Positions 48,851 to 61,347 of a stretch of 64,000 nucleotides of DNA are shown piece after piece (position 1 is the stretch's first letter; every line of letters begins with the position of its first letter). The stretch covers positions 20,454,001 to 20,518,000 of the forward strand of contig JAYKKI010000039.1 in NCBI GenBank assembly GCA_039881145.1, written 5' to 3'. The notes under the pieces were generated by a model. That model saw nothing but the letters and a program-made list of their open reading frames with translations. It was not told the origin of the DNA and did not search any database. This stretch comes from Druceiella hillmani (taxonomy: Eukaryota; Arthropoda; Insecta; Lepidoptera; Hepialidae). A program made the translations under genes and the position numbers.

Positions 48851-49031
48851 GTCCTTCACTTGATAATTCATTGGCGAAGCTTGAAGAAATCATATATCGA
48901 GGCAACGGTGGAACTTTCACAGTGTGTCAACTTTTTCACCTGCGAATATAATGCTGCCTAGTTTTTTCAATCTTGTTATTACATACATCATTGTAGTTGT
49001 TCAGTTAATGGGCTTGCGTTCGAATGAATAA

Positions 49032-49875
49032 GTTTAATTTTTGTAATTATAAATGATGTGATTACTGTAACTTTTTATTGATACGCAATTCGTACATACA
49101 TTTCTAAATTTTCTTCTGTTTTGGTCTACATATTATTGTGAACAATATTTTACTTAATAAAGGTTTTGATTATGCATTATTTAACTTATAACTTTTGATT
49201 ATATATTGGTGGATGATATTTAAAATTATTTTGATAAAAAGACATTTTTTACTTGTTTATTATGTAATCTCGAAATATAGTTTTTAGAGATGTTCCAAAG
49301 TGAAGTGTTGGTATTATGTTCCGTTTAATTTTTTAATTACTTTACATTTTAACATTTTTTGTTATTTATTATTTTAACAATATTTATTTTGTACACATAC
49401 TATAAAAATAAAATAAATTCTAAATTATAATCATTTTTAACCTTAATAGTACAAGATAAAGAGAAAGACAACAGTTTATAGTTGAAGCTTTATAAAGACA
49501 AAATTATAGATGATTAAATATGTAAAAGCAAATGTTAGTGCTAATGCTACAAAAATTAATAAAACAATATTTATAACATCCTCAAAATTGTCATATTTTT
49601 ACAGTTTTCCCAAACTTACATGTTACATTTTAATAATTATTTCCATCAAATTGGTGGAATGAGTGTACTTTAAATACAGAATAGACAAAAATACCAGCCA
49701 CAATGATTTAAGAATTGTCTTTACTTTTTGAGGTTTCTGCACCTTGAGGTTTAACAAGTTCAAAAACCTTTCTTATTACATAAGTTGTTTCAATAGAAAA
49801 ATTGTATCTTTAATGTTAATAGAGAATATTTAATTTCATATAGAGATTAAGAATTGAATGCTATATTTGTGCTAA
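49032..49875. other. 3' flank of GR-B2
   Basis: Non-coding, similar to 25283-25850 downstream of GR-B1. The similarity ends at about 49875, where the retroelement begins. Confidence 0.7.
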
Positions 49876-52800
49876 GTTTTGTGTCGAATTTTCTTTACTT
49901 TTTTTTATGTAGGTATTGGTATGAGTATTGTGATATGAAAGAGATTCAACTCTGACTTCTTACGACCTGCATCAATTCTATAAATTACATCTAATTTATC
50001 TCTGTTTAGTTTGTTCCCATTCTCTACATACACTACATCCCCTGTACTTAAATCTAATTGAGTTCTATTTTATTAAATATTTGTTTATAGTAGTTATATG
50101 ATTTCATTGAATTTTTAAATGTTATTTTCCTATCTCTGATCCATTCAACTTCTGCCTAATATTTTTTTAGTTTAATTGGCAAAAAAGAAACATCTGTATC
50201 ATCTAAAAGGTCTTTTGGTGCGAAGTCAGTAATTATATGTTCTGTATTATTATATTCACCTACGCAGTTATGAGCAGATGTCGTCCATGTTTATTTTACA
50301 TCTAATGTTTACGACCGTTTGATGCAGTCTTTAATTTAAGCCGTTAGAAAATGGGGCATTTACTACAGTGAGTAACATTGGTATTGATTTTTATGTAAAA
50401 ATGTTTAAATTCTTTTGAGTTAGTTGATCAGTGAGAAGTATTCCAATTGTATCAGAACCTGTTACGTTATTGATTAGTTTAACAAAATCATTAGAGCACT
50501 TTGTGTTTTTGAAGTGATAATGTAAGCATATCATGTAAAGTGGTCTACTAAAAGGTGTAAATATCTCTTTGTTGATTGTGACCCTGCAAAATCTCCGATT
50601 GTTTTTATGGAGTCTATTTCAAAACGTTTTGTGGCAGGACCTAAGTGACATAGACCGTGCTTATTTTGTCCTCTCGTTTTATTTTTTATATATATCTCAC
50701 AACTTTCACAAAACATTTTAATATTTATCATTAAATTTCACACATATTTTCATGTAGATCTTTAATAAGTTTCTTACTGAAGTCTTCGGATAAAATAATT
50801 CTTTCATGTTTTCTAACTTTTTTATAGTAAACATTGTGTCTTGATATTAATTTTATTCTTTATTATGTATATCTGCATTGTTTTCTTGATCTGCGATAAT
50901 GTCGTTCAATCTTATCATGTTAACAATTTGTAATTACTCATCTGCTTCCAATACTGGGTTCGTGCTTAAAAAATCCGCCTCTATGTTTTATCTTCCCGGA
51001 GCGTATTTTATTTTAAAATCATACTGTGATAACTAATATGTTAAATCTGCAAACTCATCATCTGTTCTAGACTTAATATTTAAATTTTCTAAAGGTTTAT
51101 GGTCTGAATATATTGTAAACGAATTACCTATTAGCCAGTATTGCCAGCATCTTATTGCTTCTTTAATAGATAAACATTCTAAATAAATTGCCTTTTTTCT
51201 TTTGGATTTAATTTAACTTTTTTGAAAAGTATGTTACTGGTTTTTCTTTTCCATTTGGCTGTATTTGTTTTAATATTGCCCCAATACCTTCCAAAGATGC
51301 ATCTGTATGAATATTTATTGGCAAATTCTGATCAAATATTTCTAAGATTGTCTGTGAGCACAATACTTTTTTTATGACTTAAAAAGATTTCTGACAATCT
51401 GCAGATCAACCAAATTTTTGGTTTTTCCTAAGTAAACTAAGAAGAGGTTCTAAAATTACTGCACTTTTTGGAATATATTCACGACAGAAGTTAATTTTTT
51501 GCAAAAATTGTTCTACATTCTTCTGAGTTTTTGGTATTGGAAAATCTTTTATTGAAACTAAATTATCTCGTACTGGCCATACTGCATTATTCTATATTAT
51601 ATGACTGAGATATTTCACTGAATCTAATGCAAATGTCATTTTGTAAACTTTAATCTAAAACCCTCCGTTTCTATAGCTTCTAATAATTGTGTTAAATTGT
51701 TAATGTGCTCAGAAAAAGTCTTAGAGAGTATAAGTATATCATCTATGTAGTTTACTGCAAAATCTGTAAGCTTCAATTTTCTTAAAATATTATCTAGTAT
51801 CCTTTGAAAAATAGCTGGTGACGTCTTCAAACCAAAAGGTAAACATGTCCATTGATAATGTCCTTCCTGTGTTACCAATGCAGTTTTCTTACTATCTTCA
51901 ATTCGTAGCGGGATTGACTAGAATGCTGAATTGATATAAAGTTCGTAAAATATTTTTTGTTTTTTGTTTGATCCACGATCAATGGGAATGGTTGAGCTTG
52001 AGGTACCACTATTTTCTTTAGATCTTTGAAATCTACACATAAAATTGACCGTTTCTTGTCTTCTTTCTTGAAAGTCAAAGTTATCTCTATATTCCTCTAT
52101 AAGAATTTTGTCAATTAACTTTACAATTTGGTCTTCTTTCTCTTTTTTGTCTCCAACCGAACACCTGTAAGGCCTTTTACTACAATATTTGTCCATGAAT
52201 AGGTCAATACGAACTTCATATTCTTTGACCGTGTCAATGTCATATTTGTCTTTTGGAAAGACTAATTTGCATCAATTAGTTTATATATTTCTGACTTTTA
52301 TTGAGTATTTAAGTTACTCATATTAATTTTGAAATCTTCTTCTGTTATGTGTTCAATAAAATTTATTGAACATTGATTTTTTTCATTTATCATCTCTTTA
52401 GGAGTGTTGGTTTTATCATCATCATTATTCATAGCATCAATCTCTTCTCCTATTTTTATTTCTTTTCTTTTTTGAGTGATTTTCAAATTTTCATCTTGAA
52501 CCAGTTTAAATTGTTTTATGATATCCAGTCCAATTAGAAAATCGTATTTGAATTCTTCTCCACCAATGATATAAACATCGGACTTTTCTTCTATATCCAA
52601 AATTGTTATTTTAATAGTTCAAAACATTCATCTTTTTATCACCATTAATTATGATTAAATGATCACTTTTCCGTTTATCCTCTCCTTCTCCTTTTAGTCT
52701 TATTAGTTTGGATGTGCTTACAGAAACGCTTGAGCCTGAATCATATATCCCAAATGTTTAATTGTCATTTGTATGTATTTCAAAAATAGTTTGATTTTTA

Positions 52801-53900
52801 TTAATGCTATATTCATTCGTTTTTTTAACATTGTTTTTTAGTTCAACATGAATCATTGAATTGTTCACAGCTTTACTACTGTTTCCTTTCTGGTTATATT
52901 GTTCTCTCTGGTTTGAACCAGCATTTTTATTCAGGATGAAAGCGAATACTTTCTTTCAAATTTTCACAAGGCTTACATGGTTTTATTTTATCAGTCTTTC
53001 CTTTATAATAATTCGTATTTTTTAAAATTTTTACTGAAGTTCTTTTTGTTTGCCATATGTTCATGCTTTCCAATTTCATTGTAGAGGTTTTCAGTTGCCA
53101 TTATGTAATCCATTATGTAATCTGGTAGTCCCATTACAATAAGATTTATCATTGTTTGGGTGTTGATGTGCTTGTTGACCTCTAACAACAGTCTTTCCTT
53201 TTTTGTGGCATATTCCAGTAACGAGCCAGCTTTAAATCAAAATGTAAATGTATATTTGACCTGGGACCAAACTTTATTTCCATAGGTTTCACAAAAGTTG
53301 TCCTTCCATACTGACCTTTCCGAATTCACTGTCAGTTTTATTTACATACTGCTGTACCAATCTAAGCACTGTTTCTCTAGAAGATATTTTAAAATCTCAA
53401 TTTTCTCTGTATCCTGTAGAATCACGAATCTTCCACATTCTCTTTCAAATTCATTAATCCATTGGTCAGCATTTGATGTCTTACTTTAAAAATTTTATAT
53501 CAAAAAGCTTTTGTATCAAAAAGCTGTCCTGGATTTATAGTTTCTGGCATAGCACTATTAGTGTTTTCATATGAGGTCACTGTCGTTCCTGTAATCTCAT
53601 CTAAATACTGGTCACCAAACTGTAAATTTTCACCTTCATCAAGATATACTTTCCTCAAGTCCGTATTTAGAGGAATCTATACTGCGAGCAAATTTTTAAT
53701 TTTCGTAAATACGTTTGGCGACAATATGGCAGTGTGCTTACTTGCTGGCTTTAGATCATCTGGGACATCAAAAACATATCTGTCGAGTATCTCAATTGAG
53801 GTGATGCAAATCACATTTGTTTTTTCCGTCCATTGATCCACTGATTATTACAAATTTAAAGGATAGTCTTTCCATTTTTCTTGATTTTAACTTTTATAAG
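49876..53900 (-). mobile_element. Decayed Ty3/gypsy-like LTR retrotransposon
   Basis: A retroelement read on the minus strand, broken by many stops and frame changes. In coding order: gag-like sequence (about 53840-52990) with a Cys/His cluster resembling a zinc knuckle (about 52990-52900); an aspartic protease with a DSG active-site triplet (about 52735) and a later FLIGLDII block; reverse transcriptase (about 52200-51600) with LPFGLKTSPAIFQR and the YIDDILIL catalytic box near 51740; RNase H region (about 51550-50950); and integrase (about 50900-49930) with a C..C pair, a KRYLHLLVDHF block and a degraded NGLN.RLHQT block. The gene order RT-RNaseH-integrase is that of Ty3/gypsy, not copia. 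No env-like gene was seen. I found no LTR at the 49.9 kb end; the other end is uncertain. Confidence 0.85.
51600..52200 (-). pseudogene. Reverse transcriptase part of the gypsy-like element
   Basis: Three overlapping frames carry the polymerase core of the retroelement. The most intact (51636-51878) spans the fingers/palm region with the CLPFGLKTSPAIFQ block and the YIDDIL box. A preceding frame (51872-52078) contains SILCVDFKDLKK, corresponding to the family's first catalytic Asp motif. The frames overlap only through frameshifts, so no functional enzyme is encoded. Confidence 0.8.
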
Positions 53901-54129
53901 ACAATTTCTTCCAACTTATAAGGAATTGGAGTGGAATCTCTGAAAACAAAGTTTGTTTATTTTAGCACTAGTAGCATGCACAAGAATAATTACACAATTT
54001 AACTTAAATAGTACTATACTACCTGAAAACAAACACAAATAAATGACATTTAAAGTTTATTATTTAAATTGTCAATTTCTTTTTATACAATTCTTTTAGT
54101 ATAACCAAACAATCTGAATAACAATGTGA
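53901..54129. other. Possible 5' untranslated or LTR end of the retroelement
   Basis: AT-rich sequence beyond the gag-like region. It may contain the 5' LTR, but no matching second LTR is present at the opposite end to prove it. Confidence 0.3.
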
Positions 54130-54270
54130 GTTCTGTCAATCTGCTTTGAAAAATAATCTGTTTTGTTGACCGAGTTAGCCCCCATTACTCACGGTGTTAT
54201 CTAAGGATATATTAGTACCTGGTCACTGTTTGCCTACAGGAGAGCGCTGTACCAATTAAAGAAATATAAT
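54130..54270 (-). repeat. Probable tRNA-derived SINE
   Basis: On the minus strand, starting near 54265, ATTGGTACAGCGCTCTCCTG resembles a tRNA D-arm/anticodon half and AGGTACTAATATATCC, about 35 bases on, a degraded B box. A GC-richer body (gggggctaactcggtcaac) follows. A real tRNA is excluded by the broken T arm. It could alternatively be part of the LTR of the neighbouring element. Confidence 0.42.
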
Positions 54271-55300
54271 TTCTTTACATATATACACATATACAAATAT
54301 ATATATTTCTATATAGCTATATAAACTTGTAAGATTAAATAAGGTTATTTAGAATGCCCTCTTCATGGGAAATAGACAATAATATTCAATCAAATATTCA
54401 ATTTATTTCTCTCTTTTCTTAGTCATCCATTGTTTATATATTTCAATTGTTCATTGACATCTCTTATTATATTTGTCTAAACAATTTTGTAGTTGGTAGT
54501 GTAAGCACTAATTAATTACTAATATTATTATAAATCCAATAAGATATTGCTTGGTCTATTTCTGAAGGTCTTTTTAAATGTTGATTTGTTGACTTGCACA
54601 AATATGCATAGGTTATGTGTTTAAAAATCAATAACTATACATTAATACAACTCACAGTCAACACAAAGTTAACGTGGAGATAAACGAAGAACCCAACCAA
54701 GAAAAGCTTATGTCCTTAGTTCAATTACTGGGGTGTTAGGGAGGTGGAAACCCTTCAATGTCATGGCTGTTGTCAGATGCTAAAGCTAATAAAATAGTAA
54801 TGAAATTCTATATTTGTTGCATTGCAAAATACATGTCCATTAAGAACATTATCTTGTTTTTTTTCTTTTCCACAATGAAACGATTGTGGAATACTTAAAT
54901 TGAGACCAAAAATTTACCTCTATCTGCAATATATCTCCATGCCGAAAGAGATTATTAGTCATTTTAAATTAGGGAAAATAGTTACTGTTATGCAATTTAA
55001 GGTTTCTTCCAGACTGTAAATATTTCTTAAATATAAATATAACAAAGACATTAAAAAAATATTAAAGGAACTGAAAAGTCATTTTAAATGTGTGTTTTGA
55101 AACAAAAAACTTTAGATCATGATTAGTCACAATCATATTTAATAATGGTGTCTATAATGGTATATCAACTATATAAAGGTGTGGAAATAAAATAATTTCA
55201 TGAATTGAATATAAATAAAAAGTAAAAAAGAAAAGAAATATATAAAAAACAATATACCAGCATGACATGGATAATAACACAAGTGAAATATGTCAGCCAG
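54271..55300. other. Non-genic sequence
   Basis: A short TA-rich patch at 54280-54310 is present. No gene or element supported. Confidence 0.5.
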
Positions 55301-56295
55301 ATGCATCATCAGCACCATCATTCACCGAGAGCAAGTCTAATGACTATTTTGTTATATAAAATAGAACAACCTCTATTCACACACTATTAGGTGTAGGTCT
55401 TTTTGTGATGGAACCGTGTTTATTTATCTTGGTTTTCTTTCATGAATTGTAAATTGTAATTGGAGACATCCATAAAACTATATTTTAATGTTTGTTGATT
55501 GCATCATAAATTTTCCTTATAAAGATATCCTTTATCGTCTGAAGAATTTGTTACTTTGAAAACAAGCCTGTAGTCCTTAATCTTCTATTCTTCCTTATTG
55601 TGTTATTGTTTTCTGCTTACGGCTTTGCAGCTTATTTAACTTGTGGTTACAAGTTAAGTTAGTTAAAACTTATGTAACAATACTTACTTTATATTTTAAA
55701 TCTTCAAAAATCCCTATATGTTAACGAGTATGCCAGAAAATATTAGAGTGAGTGATGCATGCTGCTGAAAATTAACCCTTGACTCTCAGATGCTGTAGAG
55801 TCAAGGGTTAATTCATGACAAATTTCGTGTTAACACTCTTGAAGGTGTTTAACGTCAAGTTAAAATGTTATTAAAAACTTTAAAAAAATAAAGGTACAGG
55901 TGGAATAAATCAATATAGACATGAGATAAGTGATGAATGGAATTTCTGTCTAGAGGCAATGCAAAAGTAATAAAGAATATAATAGGATATGACAAGGCCA
56001 TTAACTGCAAAATTTCGACAGTAATCATGTCTTAAAATATTTCCTCTATTCTCCAAATGGGAAGGTTATCTATTATGTTATTATTACATTATATATTATG
56101 TTCTTGAATTTTCAGCATCAATCTTTCAAATACTTTATCTGTGACAAGTTACATCAATCAGCAATAAATAAGAAACCTGAACACTAGCAAGAGGCAATAA
56201 TTGCTAAAAGTCAAATAAATAGAAGCAACATGCAACATGATCAATGTTCCCATTGATAACAAACTGTGTGACTGTCGACAACACAATTTAAACCT
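55301..56295 (-). pseudogene. GR-A-type gustatory receptor relic 2
   Basis: Minus-strand remnant of GR-A. Exon 2 is recognisable at 55764-55688 (77 bases instead of 78, hence frameshifted) with flanking AG and GTAAGT sites kept and an in-frame TAG. Exon 1 survives in pieces at 55880-55965 and 56020-56290, with internal deletions and without the start. Intron 2 sequence (55301-55687) still resembles that of GR-A (10320-10684). A hairpin sits directly at the exon 2 acceptor. Exons 3 and 4 were not found. Confidence 0.82.
55770..55813. repeat. Perfect inverted repeat, 17-base arms
   Basis: Arms 55770-55786 and 55797-55813, spacer 10 bases, inside intron 1 of GR-A relic 2 and abutting its exon 2 acceptor. 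Confidence 0.9.
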
Positions 56296-56389
56296 GATGG
56301 TTCACCTTGAAGTTTATATTTTGTAAAATATAGGCTTGAAGCACTGACTATGATGAAACCAAAAGAGGGAATACAAATTATATGTCCAT

Positions 56390-56482
56390 ATGTATATATA
56401 TATATATATATATATGTATATGTATATGTATATGTATGTGCTTGTATATATAGGTGTGTGTGTATATAGGTGTATATGAATT
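56390..56482. repeat. (TA)n/(TATG)n microsatellite
   Basis: TA units followed by gtatat-type units, next to the broken 5' end of GR-A relic 2. Confidence 0.9.
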
Positions 56483-58508
56483 TGTTTAGCTCCATCAAAC
56501 ACTGCGAACATCTCTTTCAATCTCAATAAATGAGGCGTTGCTGGTATTGAATTCTTCATAATTTTTTAACACCAGTGTAGCAGGATATCACAAGCATTAT
56601 AAATGGAAAAATAATTTTTTTACAAAATGTCTAACAAACTTCAAATAGCCACCGAATATGGAGTGCTCTGAAAAATATAAAACTATGAGAATTTCATCCA
56701 TACATTTAATACTTAAAATACTTACTAGTCTCAGAAAAATAAAACTTTGAAAACTATTGAAAAACTCTATTCCAACATTAAATACCATCAATAAGATCAT
56801 CTAACAATTTGCAAACTGTTGACTTGATGCTTTTTTTCCAATTTTCATTTTATGTACCTTTAATGTTCATATAACTTTCATAGATATACATTATTCCAAA
56901 CAGAGAAAACTAAGAAAAATTTGTTGATGAAAAAAAATTCTTCAATATAATTTCTTATTCCTAAATACTAAACTACTATCTACAAAATGTTACATTTTGG
57001 CCAAACTACTAAAATTAAGCATCAACTATAACCTGACATAATAAAGATGTCCTCAAAATTTTGTAAGAAATGTTCCCAAAAGTATTAAAGTTAAAAAAAG
57101 TGTTAAAGTTTTACCACCCCTGATTCCTATTAAGGAATATATACACAACACTTTTACCTAATGAACAAAAATGTTGTTAGGTATAAATATTCGAATTTTA
57201 TTTAAAAAATGATCTTGGGTGTATTATTAGTGTTACAATGAATTTTACTTGGTAAGATCTACAAATTTCATTATTTTCATAGAGTGCCCAACCACTTTTA
57301 ATTTCTAACAACTGTATCATGAGTTGTGAGATTTCTTGTTGAATAATTTTCATCTGTTGAATTAAGGTAAAAAGTGGGCAACACGTTGTATTACATTCTC
57401 CTCACACAGTTACAATTACTTCTGTACCAAAATTGATTACTAAACAGTCAATGAAGCACCTATTCATTTTTATTTATATGGGTAAATGCTTTTAAACAAT
57501 GTGTTTCTTCTACATATCGCTCATGGGTATCTGCAGCCCTGTTTCTAATAGACTGTTCAATATTGTTTAATAACACTGCCTTTAATTACCAGGGTTGATG
57601 TCATCTTACTAATAATGCAAAATATTGCAATGCTACAATGTCTCTGTAATGAGCCTATAATCATATGCTTTACAATAAGTTGAAATCAGTAATAAAATTA
57701 TATTGCAAGTGCTCTACTGAAATAAAATAGAGACATTGTCTACTCTTTGTGTTCAGAATTTCTTTAAATTTCCTTTCTCAGAGAACAATTCAAATTTTGT
57801 AACATTTATTTTAGTAAGTAAATGAAAAATAGAAATTGCTGGAGTGGCCAACTACTCGATAGGACTAGCCGTTCAAAAGCAGTGTTATACAGTATATTAG
57901 CTAATGAAGTTGATTATTTAGTTAAAAGGTAGCAATGTTACTCTAAAATAGTTTTTAAAGAAACATTTTTTTGCCATCAATGTGGTATTTTGTAAAAACA
58001 TTTGTATCTTGTTTTTTTCATGATATTAATTCATTGTGCCTGTCCTTAAACTGATTATTCGATTAATTAATAATGATTCCTTCATGAAATGTTATAAATA
58101 GTTTTAAATGGAATTAATAGAAAGTTGTCATAGAAGTGTCCAACTTCATATGCTTTATATATGGTACTAAAAGGAAGCAACATAACCTTCACTCTCATGG
58201 GTTTTATTTGTAGCGTGCAAAACAAGCATGCTGATTGCTTAGCACAGAAAGCCCTGCTACATATCGCTTCGCATGCTGTAATCCAGTATTTATATGCATG
58301 AAATTACCAAAGTGCACAGTAAAATTTTATTCCAAAAAAAAATTAAAAGACTTTGGACTTATTAGTCTCGTGCATGCATTTCTTGTATGTTTGAATCTAG
58401 ATATGCGAACAAAGGAGTGAAGACACTAATCATAATGTAATGCGACAATCTGAGTGATTTTGCTCCAATGATATTCACTAACTTCATATGACTGAACATG
58501 TATTGTAT
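56483..58508. other. Non-genic sequence
   Basis: No gene supported. The stretch 57280-57860 has a mixed composition and gtggccaact-like words that recall hAT ends, but no transposase is visible. Confidence 0.4.
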
Positions 58509-58566
58509 GTTTGCAAGTGTTAATGATACACAATAGTGCAGATGTGTATCATTAACACTTGCAAAC
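58509..58566. repeat. Perfect inverted repeat, 24-base arms
   Basis: Arms 58509-58532 and 58543-58566 are exact reverse complements with a 10-base spacer. Confidence 0.95.
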
Positions 58567-59107
58567 AACAATGCAATCCAACAAAAGATTGCCTAATACT
58601 TTTTCCCAGTGCTGCATGATAGCATGCAACAGCATACAACAGAGCTTTATAACCAGATGCATCGAAACTCACCTGTCCTGTACCTGCTGGGTTTGGGAAT
58701 TGAAAATGACATATTCTTTGAAAAATTTGAAAATTTTCACGAGGTAGCTTCTATGGCATCAGCATAATGCATCACCGATAATACGGGTCAGAGTAATAAT
58801 TGAACCAAATGAAGATTTTGGCTTAACATTTCCGTTTTAAAGTGTTCAAAATAAAATGGTAGCTCTATATATATAAAGACCTTACAAATGTAATAAATTT
58901 AATTAAGTATTTGTAGTTGGAACATATTTTTGGTAATAACATTTCAGTGGAAGTGCCATTACTATACTAAAAAGTATATATCAAGTCACATTTAAACTTT
59001 ATTACTTCTAATAAATGTTTTAAATTCTGAAACAATTACAGGCTGCGTTTTGATGAATAGTTTTAGTTTATGGAAGTCACACAGTAATGAATGAATGGAA
59101 CTTCAAA
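58567..59107. other. Non-genic sequence
   Basis: Nothing recognised. Confidence 0.5.
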
Positions 59108-59156
59108 AGTAGCATTACTTCTAGATTGGTTTGACCACTCTAGAAGTAATGCTACT
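59108..59156. repeat. Perfect inverted repeat, 18-base arms
   Basis: Arms 59108-59125 and 59139-59156 are exact reverse complements with a 13-base spacer. Confidence 0.9.
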
Positions 59157-60379
59157 ATTGGAATTAAGAATTGTTTAGTAAATCTTATTCGTCATTTCAA
59201 TTTTTGATAAATAGATATTGGGCTACTTCTCTAGAGACATTCACATGCTTTCTTGATACATAGCAAATAAATGTATTCATATATTTGATGCATCTAGTTT
59301 TCTATAACTTTTATTTGCTTCAATAAAAATATTCTATTCTTCAGGTTTTTAAAATTTTTTATTTTTATCACATATTACAATACATTAAACTTTTATTTGT
59401 CTTCACAAATAACTTTATTTGAAAAAGAAACACACTAAGATGAATATAATGATGTAAACTTAAAAGCTTAATGCAGTTCTATTAAATTTTCAAAGAAAAA
59501 ATTAGGGTCATAAACAAATTACCTAATAATCACGACATTATGCATTAGAAAATTACTAGTGCATATTAATAAGATAAAAACATACCTAAACAAACACTTT
59601 AATCCTATCAGCCTAAGAATAAGCTTTAATGCAATGAAACGAAAGTATTGCAAATGTGTTTTGCAAATTAAATAACTTATGATCTTTTTAACAGTATTGT
59701 GTTTTAACAGTAGTGCGGAAGAAATCATATACCTTCGTTCTTGCAAATTCATGGCCATTTTGTCGAATTATCTGGTTGCAAAAGATACGCCTTATAAGTC
59801 ATCCAACTGATTTAATGTGTATACATTGCAATAAAATGAATGTACAACTTTCAACTCAAACATATTTAATAATTAAAAAGTAAGTAATTAAATTTACTAA
59901 CACTGCTGTATAGTATTAATGTATAACTTGTATATTTATAATTATCCGAGACTGAATGCTTAAGAAATGTCATCAAAATTTTTTTGGGCCTATGCAAACA
60001 CAGCACACAATTCTTAATCTCGGCACGAAATTAATTTGATATTCGCTATTAACATTAAAGGTACAATTCTTCTAATAAAATAGCTCATATAATAAGGAAG
60101 TCAGTTTGGCTTATTAAATATGTTCATTACATTTGAATAATACATTTAAAGTCATTTAGTTAATATAATTAAATTCACTCCTACCCACGCTTTTATGCTT
60201 TTACATTTTTAAATTTTGTGCATGAAAAATTAACTATATTCCTTATAATTTTTGTTTTTTTAGTTTGTTTGTCTATTTCACCTCTAAAAGATTTGAAATA
60301 TAATTATTTCAACAATTTGACACAAAACATTGTTTTAATATTCCAAGTAAATTTGGAAATACTAATTTTAAATTTAAAT
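59157..60379. other. Non-genic sequence
   Basis: The minus-strand frame 59519-59758 has hydrophobic stretches but no GR signature, and I could not align it to any GR exon here. No exon 3 or 4 for relic 3 was found. Confidence 0.45.
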
Positions 60380-60559
60380 ATTATAATTTAGGAAATCTAT
60401 AAAACTGTTGTTAAATACTTCAATGACTGCACGTTTTGTAAGTTTAGATAATAAGTTGTTAGCCTTTAATCATGTACAAACAAGTTTCTAGTTTTTCATA
60501 CATGTTAAACTTAAGACTCCGACTTTATTTATTTAATATATCTTTTAGTAAAGCTGATA

Positions 60560-61347
60560 TTAACATTTAAATCCTCGATAAGCAAATTTATTAAAAAATA
60601 TGCCGGAAAATATAAAAGCTAGTGTTGTGAGTACCTAAAATTCAAAATATTAATGTAAAATATTTGTATTAATATTTTCAAAAATATTATTTAATGATGA
60701 GGGTCTAACAAATAAACATAAAATTGGACAAAATAATAAATAGAATTGTCATTTAGAGGTAGTACAAATGTAAAATTATTGTTGGAATTGGAGTTATGTT
60801 AAGGATTCCCAAATATGGCATAGAAAGTTGCGATCATATTTTGTTTATTTTTAAAATTTATACCAACATATGAAATTTCCAAATGTTTTATTATATGAAA
60901 TAATATAAAAAAAACGATATTATTTCTAAATCAAAAATAATGGAAACGATAATATTGAACTTAGTAATAATGCAAATGTAGAGACCGTATCTGATGACAC
61001 CACAAGATTAAAAGTGGCAAGAAGATAATTAAAGAATATAAGAAGGTTAGTATATACGAGATTTCAACGTTTATTGTCTCGAAGAAATTTCTTCAATCTC
61101 CTAATTTGAAAAGAAAATCTATTGAATAAATTTTTAAAGGCATATTATCACCAGTTATATCAATTAACAATAAATCTCATATTCAAAATTATTAATACTA
61201 ACATTACCATAATTAACAAACTATATAATTTTCTATTCCAGAACATAAATTAGTAGTAACTCGATTAGGTGATTTTTTACAGACAATAAACATGTGCTGA
61301 TACATTAAAGTTTACCACAGAATAGTTTCATTTGATTTCTTACCCGT
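60560..61347 (-). pseudogene. GR-A-type gustatory receptor relic 3
   Basis: The longest of the three A-type remnants. Exon 1 aligns with GR-A almost from end to end (about 61347-60690), but its start codon is changed to ACG at 61347-61345 and the frame is broken repeatedly. The segment ttgttggaattggagttatg matches ttgttggaattgggattatg of GR-A. Exon 2 remains at about 60635-60565, with TATATTTTCCGGCATA matching the GR-A TATTTTCTGGCATA block. Similarity to GR-A intron 2 continues to about 60400. Exons 3 and 4 were not found. Confidence 0.85.

Larger units (their letters stand above)
44665..49031 (+). pseudogene. Gustatory receptor GR-B2, close paralog with late frameshift
   Basis: Near-intact GR with the same plan as GR-B1. 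Exons: 44665-45441 (259 codons), 45522-45572 (17 codons, nine fewer than GR-B1, in frame), 45683-45836 and 48851-49031; phases 0, 0 and 1. In exon 4, compared with GR-B1, one base is missing within about 48949-48954; the frame meets TAA at 48949-48951 right after GTFTVxxLFxLRI. The predicted product is 360 residues and lacks the last membrane segment. The rest of the exon is preserved in the other frame, including the TYIIVVVQL block, to a TAA at 49029-49031, so the lesion looks recent or could be an assembly error. The nine-codon loss in exon 2 removes part of a membrane segment. An AATAAA lies at about 49155. Confidence 0.85.

Noticed and set aside
53298..53836. Plus-strand frames of 63 and 91 codons
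   Set aside because: They lie antisense to the gag-like region of the Ty3/gypsy element and show no motif of their own.
54130..54270. Functional tRNA gene
   Set aside because: The T arm and the B box are degraded and no cloverleaf can be drawn.
57280..57860. hAT transposon
   Set aside because: Only short words resembling hAT ends are present; no transposase and no matching pair of terminal repeats could be found.
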